A DNA stretch of 56,624 nt from Methylobacteriaceae bacterium (lineage in GTDB: Bacteria; Pseudomonadota; Alphaproteobacteria; Rhizobiales; Beijerinckiaceae), in assembly GCA_947444195.1 (NCBI GenBank), contig CANEZL010000033.1:1-56624 (forward strand), read 5' to 3'. This document shows, piece after piece, positions 33,951 through 44,919 of this stretch. Numbering within the stretch: position 1 is the stretch's first letter; each line of letters starts with the position of its first letter. The notes beneath the pieces were generated by a model. The model did not search any database. It saw only the letters and a list, made by a program, of their open reading frames with translations, and had not been told where the DNA came from. The position numbers were made by a program, and so were the translations under genes.

Positions 33951-34667
33951 TTAGTCCGGCGCCTTCTCCACACCGTAACGCAGCCAGACCATGCCGCCCT
34001 CCAGGGTCTCGGTATGCAGGTGGCGAAGCGCCTGACCCGCGCCCGGCCGCTCGTCCGGCTCGCCCGGGTACTCGAAGATGCTCTGCACGCCGGCGAGGCC
34101 ATCGATGGCCGGATGGATGAGCACGCTGATCTCGTCGATCAGGCCGGCCTTTAGGAAAGCGCCGTTGATGGCCGCGCCGCCTTCCAGCAGCAGGGTCTCG
34201 ACGCCGAAGGCCTCGCCGAGCGCGTCCATGGCCTTGGCGAGATCGCGCCCGTCCGGGCCGGCGAACAGGTAGGACACCCCGTCATCGCGCAGTTCCGCCA
34301 GGTAGGCGTCGGACACGCCTTCCGAGAGCACGGCGACGGCGTGATCGCCGAGCAGGTTGTCCTGCCCGTAGTGGACCTTGCCGTGCGGGTCGATGGCGAC
34401 CGCGAGGTCCCGCTCCTTTCGGTCGCCGACGAACGGCTCTCGCGAGGTGATGCCGGTGCCGGTCACCGCCCGCGGCTTGCCCTTCGAGATCTCCTGCATG
34501 GTCACGCGCCCGCACATCCAGCCCTGGGCGCCGAACTTGGCGGAGACCTCGTCGTAGTGCTGACGGAGCCGGGCCTTGTCCACGCCGGCCGCGGGGACGG
34601 TGAAGCGGCTGGGATGCAGCCGCCCGTCGATGGAGCTGACCATGTGGCAGATGATCTTCGGTCGCAT
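33951..34667 (-). CDS. Dihydrofolate reductase/RibD C-terminal domain protein
   Basis: 238 residues with the RibD_C fold: PKIICHMVSSIDGRLHPSRF at the N-terminus, GRVTMQEI, a central VLLSEG-like strand (AVAVLSEGVSD), and the GVETLLLEGGAAINGAFLKAGLIDEISVLIHPAI signature for NADPH binding. Stand-alone proteins of this type reduce pteridines, flavin precursors or unknown ketones; they are not folate-specific. It lies 36 bp after the cupin gene on the same strand. Confidence 0.9.
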   Translation of the reverse strand: MRPKIICHMVSSIDGRLHPSRFTVPAAGVDKARLRQHYDEVSAKFGAQGWMCGRVTMQEISKGKPRAVTGTGITSREPFVGDRKERDLAVAIDPHGKVHYGQDNLLGDHAVAVLSEGVSDAYLAELRDDGVSYLFAGPDGRDLAKAMDALGEAFGVETLLLEGGAAINGAFLKAGLIDEISVLIHPAIDGLAGVQSIFEYPGEPDERPGAGQALRHLHTETLEGGMVWLRYGVEKAPD

Positions 34668-34703
34668 AGGAGGTCCTTCTGGCTGACGGGCGCGCTGGAG
34701 GGG

Positions 34704-35198
34704 CTAATCGGCCCGGTACTGCGCGTCGGTGACGTGCTCCATCCACTCGACGACCTTGCCGTCGAGCGCCTCCGCGATGGCGACGTGGCTCATGCCGGCG
34801 GCCGGCGCTGCCCCGTGCCAATGCTTCACGCCCGGCGGGATGCGCACCACGTCGCCGGGACGGATCTCCTGGACCGGTCCACCCCACTGCTGCACCAGTC
34901 CGGCCCCGGCCGTGACGATCAGGGTCTGGCCGAGCGGGTGGGTGTGCCAAGCCGTGCGGGCGCCGGGCTCGAAGGTGACGAGCCCGCCCGACAGGCGGGA
35001 TGGCGGCGTCTCCTTGAGCATCGGGTCGACCCGCACCGAGCCGGTGAAGTTCTCGGGCGGTCCCTTGCGAGAGGGCTCCGACCCGCTTCGCTGGACGGTC
35101 ACCGGGGTGTCCGCGGGACCGGCGGTGCAGGGCAGGCCCGATCCGCCGGCGATGATCATGGAGAGAACGAGCGAGGCGGTTCCGACCGGGACGCGCAT
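34704..35198 (-). CDS. Secreted cupin-domain protein
   Basis: 164 residues. Of two ATGs (35204, 35198), 35198 has AGGAGG at ideal 7-bp spacing. A Sec signal peptide (about 1-25) precedes a single cupin: [17 protein letters not shown] (metal-binding His pair) and [10 protein letters not shown]. It resembles small manganese cupins of the mandelonitrile-lyase/quercetinase-like type. A close paralog without signal peptide is at 53528. It lies just downstream of the molybdenum oxidase operon, which acts in the same compartment. Confidence 0.9.
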   Translation of the reverse strand: MRVPVGTASLVLSMIIAGGSGLPCTAGPADTPVTVQRSGSEPSRKGPPENFTGSVRVDPMLKETPPSRLSGGLVTFEPGARTAWHTHPLGQTLIVTAGAGLVQQWGGPVQEIRPGDVVRIPPGVKHWHGAAPAAGMSHVAIAEALDGKVVEWMEHVTDAQYRAD

Positions 35199-35218
35199 GG
35201 GCATGCCTCCTGTTTCGC

Positions 35219-37429
35219 TCAGGCCGCGTCGGGCATGCGGTCGAGCAGCTTGTCGAGGGTGACGGGGTAGTCCCGCACCCGCACCCCGGTGGCGTTGTAG
35301 ACCGCGTTGGCGACCGCGGGGGCGACGCCGCACAGGCCCAACTCCCCGACCCCCTTGGCCTTCATCGGCGACATGGTCGGGTCGACCTCGTCCACGAAGA
35401 CGGCGTCGAGATGGGGGATGTCGGCGTGGACCGGGACCTCATAGCCGGCGAGGTCGTGGTTCACGAAGAAGCCGCGACGCTTGTCGACGTCCATCCTTTC
35501 CATCAGGGCGGCGCCGATGCCCATGGTCATGCCGCCGATGACCTGGCTGCGCGCCGCCTTCGGGTTGATGATGCGGCCGGCCGCGCACACCGCCAGCATG
35601 CGCCGGACTCGGATCTCGCCGGTGTCGGCGTCGACGCCGACCTCGGCAAAGTGGGCGCCGAAGGTCTGTTGGGCGAACCGCTTCGACAGGTCGCCGAACT
35701 CGATGGTGTCCTCGGCGACGAGGTCCCCCGCTTGCGCCGCCTGCCCGAGCGGGACGGCCCGGTTGCCTGAGCGGACCATGCCGTCCGCGAAGGCGACGTC
35801 GTCGGAGTTGAACCCGAGCCGCTGCGCCACGGCCTCGCGCAGCTTCAGGCAGGCCGCGTAGACGCCGGCGGTGACGGAGGGGCCGCCCTGCTGCCCGCCC
35901 GAGCCGGGCGTCTCCGGGAAGTCGGAATCCCCGAGGCGCGCGACCACCCGGTCGAGGCCGACCCCCATCATCTCGGCGGCGGTCTGCGCGACGATGGTGT
36001 AGCTGCCGGTGCCGATATCGGTCATGTCGACCTCGACCGTGACGACCCCGCGGCCGTCCAGGCGGACCCGGGCCCCGGACGTGGCGATCTTGGCGGCGCG
36101 GATCGCCCCGGCCATGCCCATGCCGACGAGCCAGCGCCCGTCGCGCAAGGTGGCCGGGCGCGAGGCCCGCCGGTCCCAGCCGAACCTTTTGGCTCCCGTC
36201 CGCAGGCACTCGACGAAGGGGCGTGTCGAGAACGGGATGCCGCCCTGCATCGGGTCGACCTGGGTATCGTTCAGGACCCGGAACGCCACCGGGTCCATCC
36301 CGAGCCGCTCCGCCATCTCGTCCATGGCGATCTCAAGGGCCATGAGCCCCGGGGCCTCGCCGGGCGCGCGCATGGCGTTGCCCTCGGCGAGGTCGAGGGT
36401 GGCGAGACGCAGGCGCGTCCAGCGGTTGGCGCCGGCGTAGAAAGGCTTCGTCGAGGCGGTGGTCGGCTCCGTGCGCCCGCCCGGCAGGTTGCCGTTGAGG
36501 CTGTCGTGGCCGATGGCGGTGATCCGCCCGTCCCGGGTGGCCCCGATGCGGATGCGCTGGATCGTGGCCGGGCGGTGGATGGTGGCGTTGAACATCTGCG
36601 TGCGCTGCAGCGCGACCTTCACCGGCCGGCCGACGAGGCGGGCGGCCACGGCGGCGAGCGCGAGGTCGGCCTGCACCGTACCCTTCCCGCCGAAGCCGCC
36701 GCCGATGTAGGGCGAGAGCAGCCGGATACGGTTCTTGGGAATGCCGAGGGTCAGGGCGAGGTCGCGCACGCCCCAGTTCATCTGCTGGATCGAGGTGTGG
36801 CAGGTCAGGCGGTCGCCGTCCCAGGAGGCGATGGTGGCGTGCGGCTCCATCATCGCGTGCGCCTGGTCGGGCGTGGTGTAGGTCTCGTCGAGCCTGACCG
36901 GAGCGGCGGCGAAGGCCCCCTCGAAATCGCCGACGACCGATTCGGGCGGGCCGCCGGACGCGCTCTCGGGGGGCACCGGCGCCGTGTCCCACTGCGCGGC
37001 GAGGTCGAACCGGCCCGCCTCCGAGACGTAGTCGACGCGCACGAGGGCCGCGGCCGCGCGGGCCTGCTCGAACGTCTCGGCCACCACCGCGGCGACGGCC
37101 TGGTGGTAGTGGTCGACCTTCGGGTCCGCGAGGAAGCGCTGGACGTAGAAGGCGCCCTTGCCGAGCGGCCCGGCGTTCTCGTGCGTGACGACGGCGACGA
37201 CGCCGGGTGCGGCCTTCGCCTCGTCCAGGTGCAGCGCGGAGACGCGGCCCTTGGCGATGCCGGCGCCCACGATGACCCCGTAGGCGAGGCTCGCCCGCGG
37301 GTCGTGCCATTCGTAGGCGTAGGGGGCCGTACCGGTGACCTTGAGATGGCCCTCGACACGGTCGGTGGGCCGGCCGACCACCTTGAGGCGGTCGATGGGG
37401 TTCCGGCCGGCGGGGGTGTCGAACTTCAT
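35219..37429 (-). CDS. paoC: Molybdopterin-binding (PaoC-type) aldehyde oxidase subunit, copy 1
   Basis: 736 residues, full length for xanthine-oxidase-family large subunits. TGTAPYAYE near the N-terminus, then [43 protein letters not shown], and the catalytic-Glu segment [10 protein letters not shown] near the C-terminus. No signal peptide, as expected if exported with PaoA by Tat. It lies 50 bp after a second, clearly related subunit (37480), so the operon encodes two different Mo subunits. The N-termini (MKFDTPAG...[10 protein letters not shown]) are almost identical, but the middles diverge. Confidence 0.92.
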   Translation of the reverse strand: MKFDTPAGRNPIDRLKVVGRPTDRVEGHLKVTGTAPYAYEWHDPRASLAYGVIVGAGIAKGRVSALHLDEAKAAPGVVAVVTHENAGPLGKGAFYVQRFLADPKVDHYHQAVAAVVAETFEQARAAAALVRVDYVSEAGRFDLAAQWDTAPVPPESASGGPPESVVGDFEGAFAAAPVRLDETYTTPDQAHAMMEPHATIASWDGDRLTCHTSIQQMNWGVRDLALTLGIPKNRIRLLSPYIGGGFGGKGTVQADLALAAVAARLVGRPVKVALQRTQMFNATIHRPATIQRIRIGATRDGRITAIGHDSLNGNLPGGRTEPTTASTKPFYAGANRWTRLRLATLDLAEGNAMRAPGEAPGLMALEIAMDEMAERLGMDPVAFRVLNDTQVDPMQGGIPFSTRPFVECLRTGAKRFGWDRRASRPATLRDGRWLVGMGMAGAIRAAKIATSGARVRLDGRGVVTVEVDMTDIGTGSYTIVAQTAAEMMGVGLDRVVARLGDSDFPETPGSGGQQGGPSVTAGVYAACLKLREAVAQRLGFNSDDVAFADGMVRSGNRAVPLGQAAQAGDLVAEDTIEFGDLSKRFAQQTFGAHFAEVGVDADTGEIRVRRMLAVCAAGRIINPKAARSQVIGGMTMGIGAALMERMDVDKRRGFFVNHDLAGYEVPVHADIPHLDAVFVDEVDPTMSPMKAKGVGELGLCGVAPAVANAVYNATGVRVRDYPVTLDKLLDRMPDAA

Positions 37430-37479
37430 GGCTATTGGTCCTCGACCTGCGGCGGAACTCAGGGGGATGCCCGGGACGG

Positions 37480-39699
37480 TCAGGCCGCCTCGGGCATGCG
37501 GTCGAGAAGCTTGTCGAGGGTGAGGGGGTAATCGCGCACGCGGATGCCCGTGGCGTTGTAGACCGCGTTCGCGACCGCCGCGCCGACCCCGCAGATGCCG
37601 AGCTCGCCCACGCCCTTCGCCTTCATCGGCGAGGACATCGGGTCGACCTCGTCGAGGAAGATCACCTCCTGGTGCGGGATGTCGGCGTGGACAGGCACCT
37701 CGTAGCCGGCCAGGTCGTGGTTGACGAAGAAGCCGCGCCTCGTGTCGACCGCCAGCTCCTCCATCAGGGCCGCGCCCGTGCCCATGACCATGCCGCCGAT
37801 GACTTGGCTGCGGGCCGACTTCGGGTTGAGGATGCGCCCGGCCGCGCAGACCGCCAGCATGCGCCGTACCCGCACCTCGGCGGTGTCGACGTCGACGCCG
37901 ACCTCGACGAAGTGAGCCCCGAAGGTCGATTGCTGCTGCTCCTTCGAGACGTCGCCGAACTCGATGGTGTCCTCGGCCACGAGCTCGCCCTCCGCCGCCG
38001 CCTGGGCGAGCGGCACGGCGCGGTTGCCGGCGCGGACCTGCCCGTCCTCGAACATCGCGTCGGTGGCATTGAAGCCGAGCTTCTGCGCCACGGCCTCGCG
38101 CAGCTTCACGCAGGCCGCGTAGACGCCGGCGGTCGACGAGTTGCCGCCGAACTGGCCGCCCGAGCCGGAGGAGACCGGGTAGTTCGAGTCCCCCAGGCAG
38201 ACCACCACCCTGTCGAGGGTGACGCCCGTCATCTCGGCCGCGGTCTGCGCGATGATCGTGTAGCTACCCGTGCCGATGTCGGTCATGTCGGTCTCGACCG
38301 TCACGACGCCGTCGCGGCCGAGCCGGACCCGGGCGCCGGACTTCATCACCATGTTGTTGCGGAACGCCGCCGCCATGCCGATGCCGACGAGCCACTGACC
38401 GTCGCGGACCTGGCCGGGCTTCGGATTGCGCTTCGCCCAGCCGAACTTCTCGGCCCCCAGCTTGAGGCAGCCGACGAGGTCGCGGTGCGAGAAAGGCTTC
38501 TTCGGGTCGGACGGGTCGACCTGGGTATCGTTGCGGATGCGGAACTCCACCGGGTCCATCCCGAGCTTCTCCGCCATCTCGTCCATGGCGACCTCCAGCA
38601 CCATCAGGCCCGGCGCCTCGCCTGGGGCCCGCATCGCGTTGCCTTCCGGCAGGTCGAGATGGGCGAGCTTCATCGCGGTCAGTCGGTTGGCGCCCGCGTA
38701 GAGCAGCTTGGTCTGGTTCACCGCGGTCTCGGGGTCGCCGTCCGGCAGGTTCCCCGAGGTGCTCTCGTGCGCGATGGCCGTGATCGTGCCGTCCTTCGTC
38801 GCGCCGATGCGGACGCGCTGGATGGTGGCCGGCCGGTGCGTGGTGTTGTTCATGACGAGCGGGCGGGTGAGCGCCACCTTCACCGGGCGCTTGGCCGCCC
38901 TGGCGCCTAGCGCCGCGAGAACCGCGTCGGCGCGCACGAACAACTTGCCGCCGAAGCCGCCGCCGACGTAGGGCGCGTCGAGCCGGACCTTCTCCTTCGG
39001 GACGCCGAGGATCTTGGCGAGGCTCTCGTGCCCCCAGGCGATCATCTGGTTCGAGGTCCAGAGGGTGACCCTGTCGCCGTCCCAGGCCGCCACGGTGGCG
39101 TGCGGCTCCATCATCGCGTGGCTCTCGTCGGCGGTGGAGTAGGTCTCGTCGAACTGGACCGGAGCCTTCGCGAAGGCGCCCTCGAAGTCGCCGACGCGCT
39201 CCTCGCCGTTCCCGCCGCTGCCCTCGCCGCTGTCGCCCGGCACGGGCTTGGCGCCCTTGGCCTCGGCGGCAAGATCGAACTTGCCGGCTACGGGAGCATA
39301 GGCGACCTTCACGAGGAAGGCCGCGGCCCGGGCCTGCTCGAAGGTCTCGGCCACCACCACCGCGATGGCCTGGTGGTAGTGCTGGATCTCATCGCCGCCG
39401 AACAGGTAGGCGGCGTTCATCATGCCGCGCTCAAGGCGCGGGTGCTCCAGCGTCGTGACGACAGCGAGCACGCCGGGGGCGCGCCTTGCCGCCGCGGTGT
39501 CGATGCGGCGGACGCGGCCCTTACTGATGCCGGCGCCGAGCACGTACCCGTAGGCGGCGTCGGGGGCCGCGTCGTGGCGCTCGTAGGCGTAGGGTGCGGT
39601 ACCGGTGGTCTTGTACTTGCCGTCGATGCGGTCGGTCGGCTTGCCCACCACCTTGAGCCGGTCGATGGGGTTCTGTCCCGCGGGGGTATCGAACTTCAT
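37480..39699 (-). CDS. paoC: Molybdopterin-binding (PaoC-type) aldehyde oxidase subunit, copy 2
   Basis: 739 residues. Same domain order as copy 1: [55 protein letters not shown], and KGVGELGICG with the catalytic Glu. It starts 3 bp after the FAD-subunit stop, so this copy is in the canonical paoABC position and copy 1 is the added one. It has an extra Gly/Glu-rich insertion (GDSGEGSGGNGEE) near residue 165. Together with PaoA and PaoB it should oxidise aldehydes to acids. Confidence 0.93.
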   Translation of the reverse strand: MKFDTPAGQNPIDRLKVVGKPTDRIDGKYKTTGTAPYAYERHDAAPDAAYGYVLGAGISKGRVRRIDTAAARRAPGVLAVVTTLEHPRLERGMMNAAYLFGGDEIQHYHQAIAVVVAETFEQARAAAFLVKVAYAPVAGKFDLAAEAKGAKPVPGDSGEGSGGNGEERVGDFEGAFAKAPVQFDETYSTADESHAMMEPHATVAAWDGDRVTLWTSNQMIAWGHESLAKILGVPKEKVRLDAPYVGGGFGGKLFVRADAVLAALGARAAKRPVKVALTRPLVMNNTTHRPATIQRVRIGATKDGTITAIAHESTSGNLPDGDPETAVNQTKLLYAGANRLTAMKLAHLDLPEGNAMRAPGEAPGLMVLEVAMDEMAEKLGMDPVEFRIRNDTQVDPSDPKKPFSHRDLVGCLKLGAEKFGWAKRNPKPGQVRDGQWLVGIGMAAAFRNNMVMKSGARVRLGRDGVVTVETDMTDIGTGSYTIIAQTAAEMTGVTLDRVVVCLGDSNYPVSSGSGGQFGGNSSTAGVYAACVKLREAVAQKLGFNATDAMFEDGQVRAGNRAVPLAQAAAEGELVAEDTIEFGDVSKEQQQSTFGAHFVEVGVDVDTAEVRVRRMLAVCAAGRILNPKSARSQVIGGMVMGTGAALMEELAVDTRRGFFVNHDLAGYEVPVHADIPHQEVIFLDEVDPMSSPMKAKGVGELGICGVGAAVANAVYNATGIRVRDYPLTLDKLLDRMPEAA

Positions 39700-39702
39700 G
39701 GC

Positions 39703-40653
39703 TCAGGCCCTCGCTTGGGTGAGCGCGGCGTTGAGCGTCCGCTCGGCGAGCTTCAGCTTGAACGCGTTCTCGTGGGTGGGCTTCGCTCCGGAGAATGCCC
39801 GGTCCGTCACTGGCTTAGCGCCTCTGGCCAAGGCCGCCTCGGCCTCCTCGGAGCGCCAGGGCTTGTGCGCCACCCCGCCGAACGCCACCCGGCCGCTGCC
39901 GTCGGGCTGCACCACCGCGGCGACCGAGACCAGCGCGAAGGCGTAGGAGGCGCGGTCGCGGACCTTCCGGTAGACCTGCTTGCCGCCGAGCGGCTTGGGC
40001 AGCGTCACGGCGGTGATGAGCTCGCCGGGCCTCAGCGTGGTGTCGACCTCGGGCTTGTCGCCGGGCAGGCGGTGGAAGTCGGCGATGGCGATCTTTCGCT
40101 CGGTGCCCTTGGCGTCGACCGTCTCAACGGTGGCGTCGAGGACCCGCATGGCCACCGCCATGTCGCCCGGGTGGGTCGCGATGCAGGCCTCGCTGCCGCC
40201 GATGACGGCGAGTTGCCGGCTGACCCCGTCGAGCGCCGCGCAGCCCGAGCCGGGCTGCCGTTTGTTGCAGGCCTGGGCGGTGTCGTAGAAGTACGGGCAG
40301 CGGGTGCGCTGGAGCAGGTTGCCGGCGGTGGTCGCCTTGTTGCGCAACTGACCCGAGGCGCCGGCCAGAAGGGCGCGGGAGAGCACGCCGTAATCCTTCC
40401 GGACCCGAGGATCGGCGGCCAGGTCGGTGTTGCGCACCAGCGCCCCGATGCGCAGGCCGCCCTCGGCCGTTGCCTCGATCCGGTCGAGCCCGAGCCCGTT
40501 CACGTCGACGAGATGGGTCGGCGTCTCGATCTGCAGCTTCATCAGGTCGAGCAGGTTGGTGCCACCGGCGATGAACTTGGCGTCCGGGGTGCGGGCGACG
40601 GCGGCGGCCGCCTCGGCGGGTGTGCCGGGGCGCTCGTAGGTGAACGACTTCAT
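39703..40653 (-). CDS. paoB: FAD-binding subunit of PaoABC-type aldehyde oxidase
   Basis: 316 residues from the ATG at 40653, which overlaps the PaoA stop (ATGA). FAD loop [13 protein letters not shown] (about 27-39), [21 protein letters not shown], and a Cys cluster in [20 protein letters not shown]. The latter matches the extra [4Fe-4S] insertion of E. coli PaoB/YagS and of 4-hydroxybenzoyl-CoA reductase. It carries electrons between the Mo and 2Fe-2S subunits. Much longer open frames in this region are GC artefacts. Confidence 0.93.
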   Translation of the reverse strand: MKSFTYERPGTPAEAAAAVARTPDAKFIAGGTNLLDLMKLQIETPTHLVDVNGLGLDRIEATAEGGLRIGALVRNTDLAADPRVRKDYGVLSRALLAGASGQLRNKATTAGNLLQRTRCPYFYDTAQACNKRQPGSGCAALDGVSRQLAVIGGSEACIATHPGDMAVAMRVLDATVETVDAKGTERKIAIADFHRLPGDKPEVDTTLRPGELITAVTLPKPLGGKQVYRKVRDRASYAFALVSVAAVVQPDGSGRVAFGGVAHKPWRSEEAEAALARGAKPVTDRAFSGAKPTHENAFKLKLAERTLNAALTQARA

Positions 40654-41303
40654 GCCTTCCTCCCGGCGACCTCGGTCATCGCCTCGACGATGTTGGAGTA
40701 GGCGCCGCAGCGGCAGATATTGCCGCTCATGCGCTCGCGGATCTCCGCCTCGGTAACCTGCATGGGCGCGTTCAGGTCGGCGGTGACGTGGCTCGGGATG
40801 CCCGCCTTGATCTCGTCGAGGACGGCCACGCCCGAGCAGATCTGGCCCGGGGTGCAGTAGCCGCACTGGTAGCCGTCGTGCTTGATGAAGGCGGCCTGCA
40901 TCGGGTGCAGGTTCTCGGGCTGCCCGAGCCCCTCGATGGTGGTGATCTCGCTGCCTTGGTGCATGACCGCCAGCGTCAGGCAGGCGTTGATGCGCCGCCC
41001 GTCCACGATCATGGTGCAGGCACCGCACTGGCCATGGTCGCAACCCTTCTTGGACCCGGTCAGGTGCAGGTGCTCGCGCGCCGCATCGAGCAGGCTGGTG
41101 CGAAGGTCCAGTTCGAGCTCGCGCCGCTGTCCGTTCACGGTCAGCGATACCTTCGCAGTCACGGGCGTGTCGGTGCCGGCGGGCTTGGCACCCGCAACCG
41201 ACGGCGCGACGGCCAGGGCGGCGGCCGCGGAAACTCCCACCATCAGGTCTCTCCGGTTCGGTTCGAGGTCTTGAGGTCGTCGCATCGCGGTCTCCGGACC
41301 CAT
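40650..41303 (-). CDS. paoA: [2Fe-2S] subunit of PaoABC-type aldehyde oxidase, Tat-exported
   Basis: 217 residues. A twin-arginine signal ([24 protein letters not shown]) shows periplasmic export of the folded complex. Two 2Fe-2S sites are complete: [22 protein letters not shown] and [12 protein letters not shown]...NICRCGAY. Start at 41303 or the ATG at 41285. First gene of paoA-paoB-paoC-paoC; a conserved 44-bp element (41401-41444) about 100 bp upstream is shared with three other promoters of the window. Confidence 0.93.
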   Translation of the reverse strand: MGPETAMRRPQDLEPNRRDLMVGVSAAAALAVAPSVAGAKPAGTDTPVTAKVSLTVNGQRRELELDLRTSLLDAAREHLHLTGSKKGCDHGQCGACTMIVDGRRINACLTLAVMHQGSEITTIEGLGQPENLHPMQAAFIKHDGYQCGYCTPGQICSGVAVLDEIKAGIPSHVTADLNAPMQVTEAEIRERMSGNICRCGAYSNIVEAMTEVAGRKA

Positions 41304-41400
41304 CGAGGGAAGCGGCCGGCGGGACCGGCCGTCAGAGGCGGATGCCCGGCTTGGACGTGGGCACCTTGGATAGGCTCCAAGGTACGGCGTCGATGCCGCA

Positions 41401-41444
41401 GGATTAGGGGCTCAAACCTGAATAAGGTTATGAGCCCAGCTAAT
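41401..41444. promoter_or_regulatory. 44-bp LysR-type module, site A (upstream of paoA)
   Basis: Starts GGATTAG, has GC at 10-11, TAAG at 23-26 and the core ATGAGCCCAGCTAAT at 30-44. The same spacing occurs at sites B, C and D. The core follows the T-N11-A LysR rule. The complement of the left end (CCTAATCC) could be the -10 of the leftward paoA promoter. Confidence 0.7.
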
Positions 41445-41481
41445 GAATGAGCCCTGCAGGTCTCGCCCTATGCGGCCGCGC

Positions 41482-42717
41482 TCAAAAAGCCTGGGCTCTC
41501 GCCCGACCGACCCCGAGGGCACAAGCCGCGCTGCCGAGGCCGGCCAGCCCGATGACCGAGCCCATCGGCCAAGCCGTGCCGTCCGCGAACGCCCCGACCA
41601 GGCCCGCGCCCAGGATGCCACTGCCGTAGTGGAGCGCGCCGACCAGCGCCGAGACGGCACCGGCCCGATCAGGGAAGCCGTCAAGCGCTCCGGCGATGGA
41701 ATTGGCCACGATAAAGCCGGTCGCCGCGATGAACAGAAACAGTGGCGCCACCAAGCCTGCGAGGCCGCCCCAGCCCGTCCAAGCCGCAAGTGCGAGGAGG
41801 AGGCCGGCCAGCGCCGCCCCGATGGTGCCCCGGACGAGGAGCCGGTCAACGCCGAGCCGCGTCACCAGCCGCGTGTTGACGAGGTTCGCAGCCATGATCC
41901 CGAGGATGCCGACGCCGAACAGCAGGCCGTAGGCTTGCGGCGGGACGTGGTGGACCGTGATGTAGGCGTTGGGCGAGCCGGCGATGTAGGCGAACATGCC
42001 GCCGTAGAAGAACCCGCCGGCGCCGGCGTAGGCCAGGAGCCGCGGCTCGCGAAGCAGTCCGCCGTAGCGACGGAAGGCGCGGGCCAGCGGCTCGCGGTTC
42101 CGCCGCGCCTCCGGCAGGGTCTCGGGCAAGGTTGCCACGGCGGCGAGCGTCAGCAGGCCGACGCCGACGAGCACCCAGAAGATCGCCCGCCAGCCCGCGA
42201 GGACGAGCACCTGTCCCCCCAGCAGAGGTCCGAGCAGCGGCGCCACCGCCATGACGGTCATCAGGGTGGAGAGCATCGAGGCGGCGCGGCTGCCGGCGTA
42301 GAGGTCGCGCACCATGGCCCGCGCGAGCACGACGCCGGCGCAGGCTCCGACCGCCTGGACGACCCGCCAGCCGATCAGACCGCCGGCCGTCCCCGACAGG
42401 GCGCACCCGGCCGAGCCCGCCACGAACAGGACGAGCCCCATCGCGACCGGACCTCGGCGGCCATGCCGGTCGCCGAGCGGTCCCCAGAGAAGCTGACCCA
42501 GGCTGAAGCCGATCAGGTACCCTGCGACGGTGAGCTCCATGGTGCCGGTGTCGGAGCCGAGGCTCTCGGCCATGGTCGGCAGCGCCGGCAGGTAGAGGTC
42601 GGTCGAGATTGAGGCGAAGCCCATCAGGGCGCTCAGCACCCCGAGCACCCGCCAGCCGTGGCCCGCCGCAAGCGGCATCCCCGCGTCGGTCTGGGAGGCG
42701 GGTACGGTGCGGCTCAT
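41482..42717 (-). CDS. MFS drug-resistance transporter, Bcr/CflA type
   Basis: 411 residues with 12 hydrophobic segments. The motif-A-like loop GPLGDRHGRRGPVAMGLVLF follows TM2, and the N-terminal ASISTDLYLPALPTMAESLG is the Bcr/CflA signature. Proton-driven efflux of drugs or small metabolites from the inner membrane is the family role. It lies 46 bp after an aldo/keto reductase on the same strand; both probably share the promoter at site B. Confidence 0.92.
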   Translation of the reverse strand: MSRTVPASQTDAGMPLAAGHGWRVLGVLSALMGFASISTDLYLPALPTMAESLGSDTGTMELTVAGYLIGFSLGQLLWGPLGDRHGRRGPVAMGLVLFVAGSAGCALSGTAGGLIGWRVVQAVGACAGVVLARAMVRDLYAGSRAASMLSTLMTVMAVAPLLGPLLGGQVLVLAGWRAIFWVLVGVGLLTLAAVATLPETLPEARRNREPLARAFRRYGGLLREPRLLAYAGAGGFFYGGMFAYIAGSPNAYITVHHVPPQAYGLLFGVGILGIMAANLVNTRLVTRLGVDRLLVRGTIGAALAGLLLALAAWTGWGGLAGLVAPLFLFIAATGFIVANSIAGALDGFPDRAGAVSALVGALHYGSGILGAGLVGAFADGTAWPMGSVIGLAGLGSAACALGVGRARAQAF

Positions 42718-42763
42718 CGACGGCTGATCCCTGGAACGTCCTTCGGGTCGGATCGGTCAGACC

Positions 42764-43902
<1,139 letters not shown>

Positions 43903-43904
43903 CA

Positions 43905-44813
43905 GTGGCGCGCGAGAACCTGAACGACCTTGCGGCCTTCCTGGCGGTCGCGCGCGAGGGTAGCTTCACTCGGGCGGCGGCCAAGCTCGGCGTGTCGCAG
44001 TCGGCGCTGAGCCACTCGCTGAAGGGGCTGGAGGCGCGCCTGGGCGTCCGGCTTCTGACCCGCACCACCCGGAGCGTCTCGCCCACCGAGGCCGGCGAGC
44101 GCCTGGTGCGGACCCTCGCGCCCCGCTTCGACGAGATCGACGCCGAACTCGCCGCGCTGACCGAGTACCGCGAGAGGCCGGCGGGCAACATCCGCATCGC
44201 GGCGGGCGAGCACGCGGCCGAGACCATTGTCTGGCCCGCCCTGGAGCGGCTGCTGCCCGCGTACCCGGACGTGACCGCCGAGGTGGTGGTCGACAACGGG
44301 CTGACAAACATCGTGGCCGAGCGCCTCGACGCCGGTGTGCGGCTCGGCGAGATGGTCGACAAGGACATGGTCGCGGTGCGGATCGGGCCCGACCTGCGCA
44401 TGGCCGCAGTGGCCGCGCCATCGTACTTCGATGGTCGCCGCAAGCCGCGCGCGCCCGACGACCTGACCGGGCACGCCTGCATCAACCTGCGCCTGCCGAC
44501 CCGCGGGGGCCTCTACGCCTGGGAGTTCGAGAAGGGCTCGCGCGTGCTGAACGTGCGGGTCGAGGGACCGCTGGTGGTCAACACCGGCTCGATGGCGCTG
44601 AGGGCGGCGCTCACCGGGTTGGGCTTGGCCTACCTGCCCGAGGACCGGGTCCGGATGGACCTGGACGGCGGCCGGCTCGTGCGGGTGCTGGCCGACTGGT
44701 GCCCGCAGTTCCCCGGCTACCACCTGTACTATCCTAGCCGCCGCCAGCCCACGCCGGCCTTCGCCCTCCTGGTGGACGCCCTGCGCTACAAGCCTTCCCG
44801 CCGACCTCGATGA
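43905..44813 (+). CDS. LysR-family transcriptional regulator
   Basis: 302 residues from a GTG at 43905. HTH SFTRAAAKLGVSQSALSHSLKGLEARL, linker [17 protein letters not shown], effector domain ending [15 protein letters not shown]. It is closely similar to the LysRs at 44920 and 54070 (shared ARENL or LRESL starts, IVAERLDAGVRLGEMV-type segments and the same C-terminal motif). Its start abuts a perfect LysR palindrome, implying autoregulation and control of the divergent aldo/keto reductase-MFS pair. Confidence 0.93.
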   Translation: MARENLNDLAAFLAVAREGSFTRAAAKLGVSQSALSHSLKGLEARLGVRLLTRTTRSVSPTEAGERLVRTLAPRFDEIDAELAALTEYRERPAGNIRIAAGEHAAETIVWPALERLLPAYPDVTAEVVVDNGLTNIVAERLDAGVRLGEMVDKDMVAVRIGPDLRMAAVAAPSYFDGRRKPRAPDDLTGHACINLRLPTRGGLYAWEFEKGSRVLNVRVEGPLVVNTGSMALRAALTGLGLAYLPEDRVRMDLDGGRLVRVLADWCPQFPGYHLYYPSRRQPTPAFALLVDALRYKPSRRPR

Positions 44814-44919
44814 GCAAACACTCCGATTCCGGGCACGACGCCCGGCCCGGGGACGGCCGGCGTTGCGGGGCATGCGACGGACGCCGACATCCTGAAACTT
44901 CCACGACTTGGGGTGGCCG

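Noticed and set aside
37435..40701. Long plus-strand open frames (up to 557 codons) opposite the paoB/paoC genes
   Set aside because: They are antisense shadows produced by high GC at third positions; translations are His/Gly/Arg/Asp-rich without any family pattern, while the minus strand encodes complete known enzymes.
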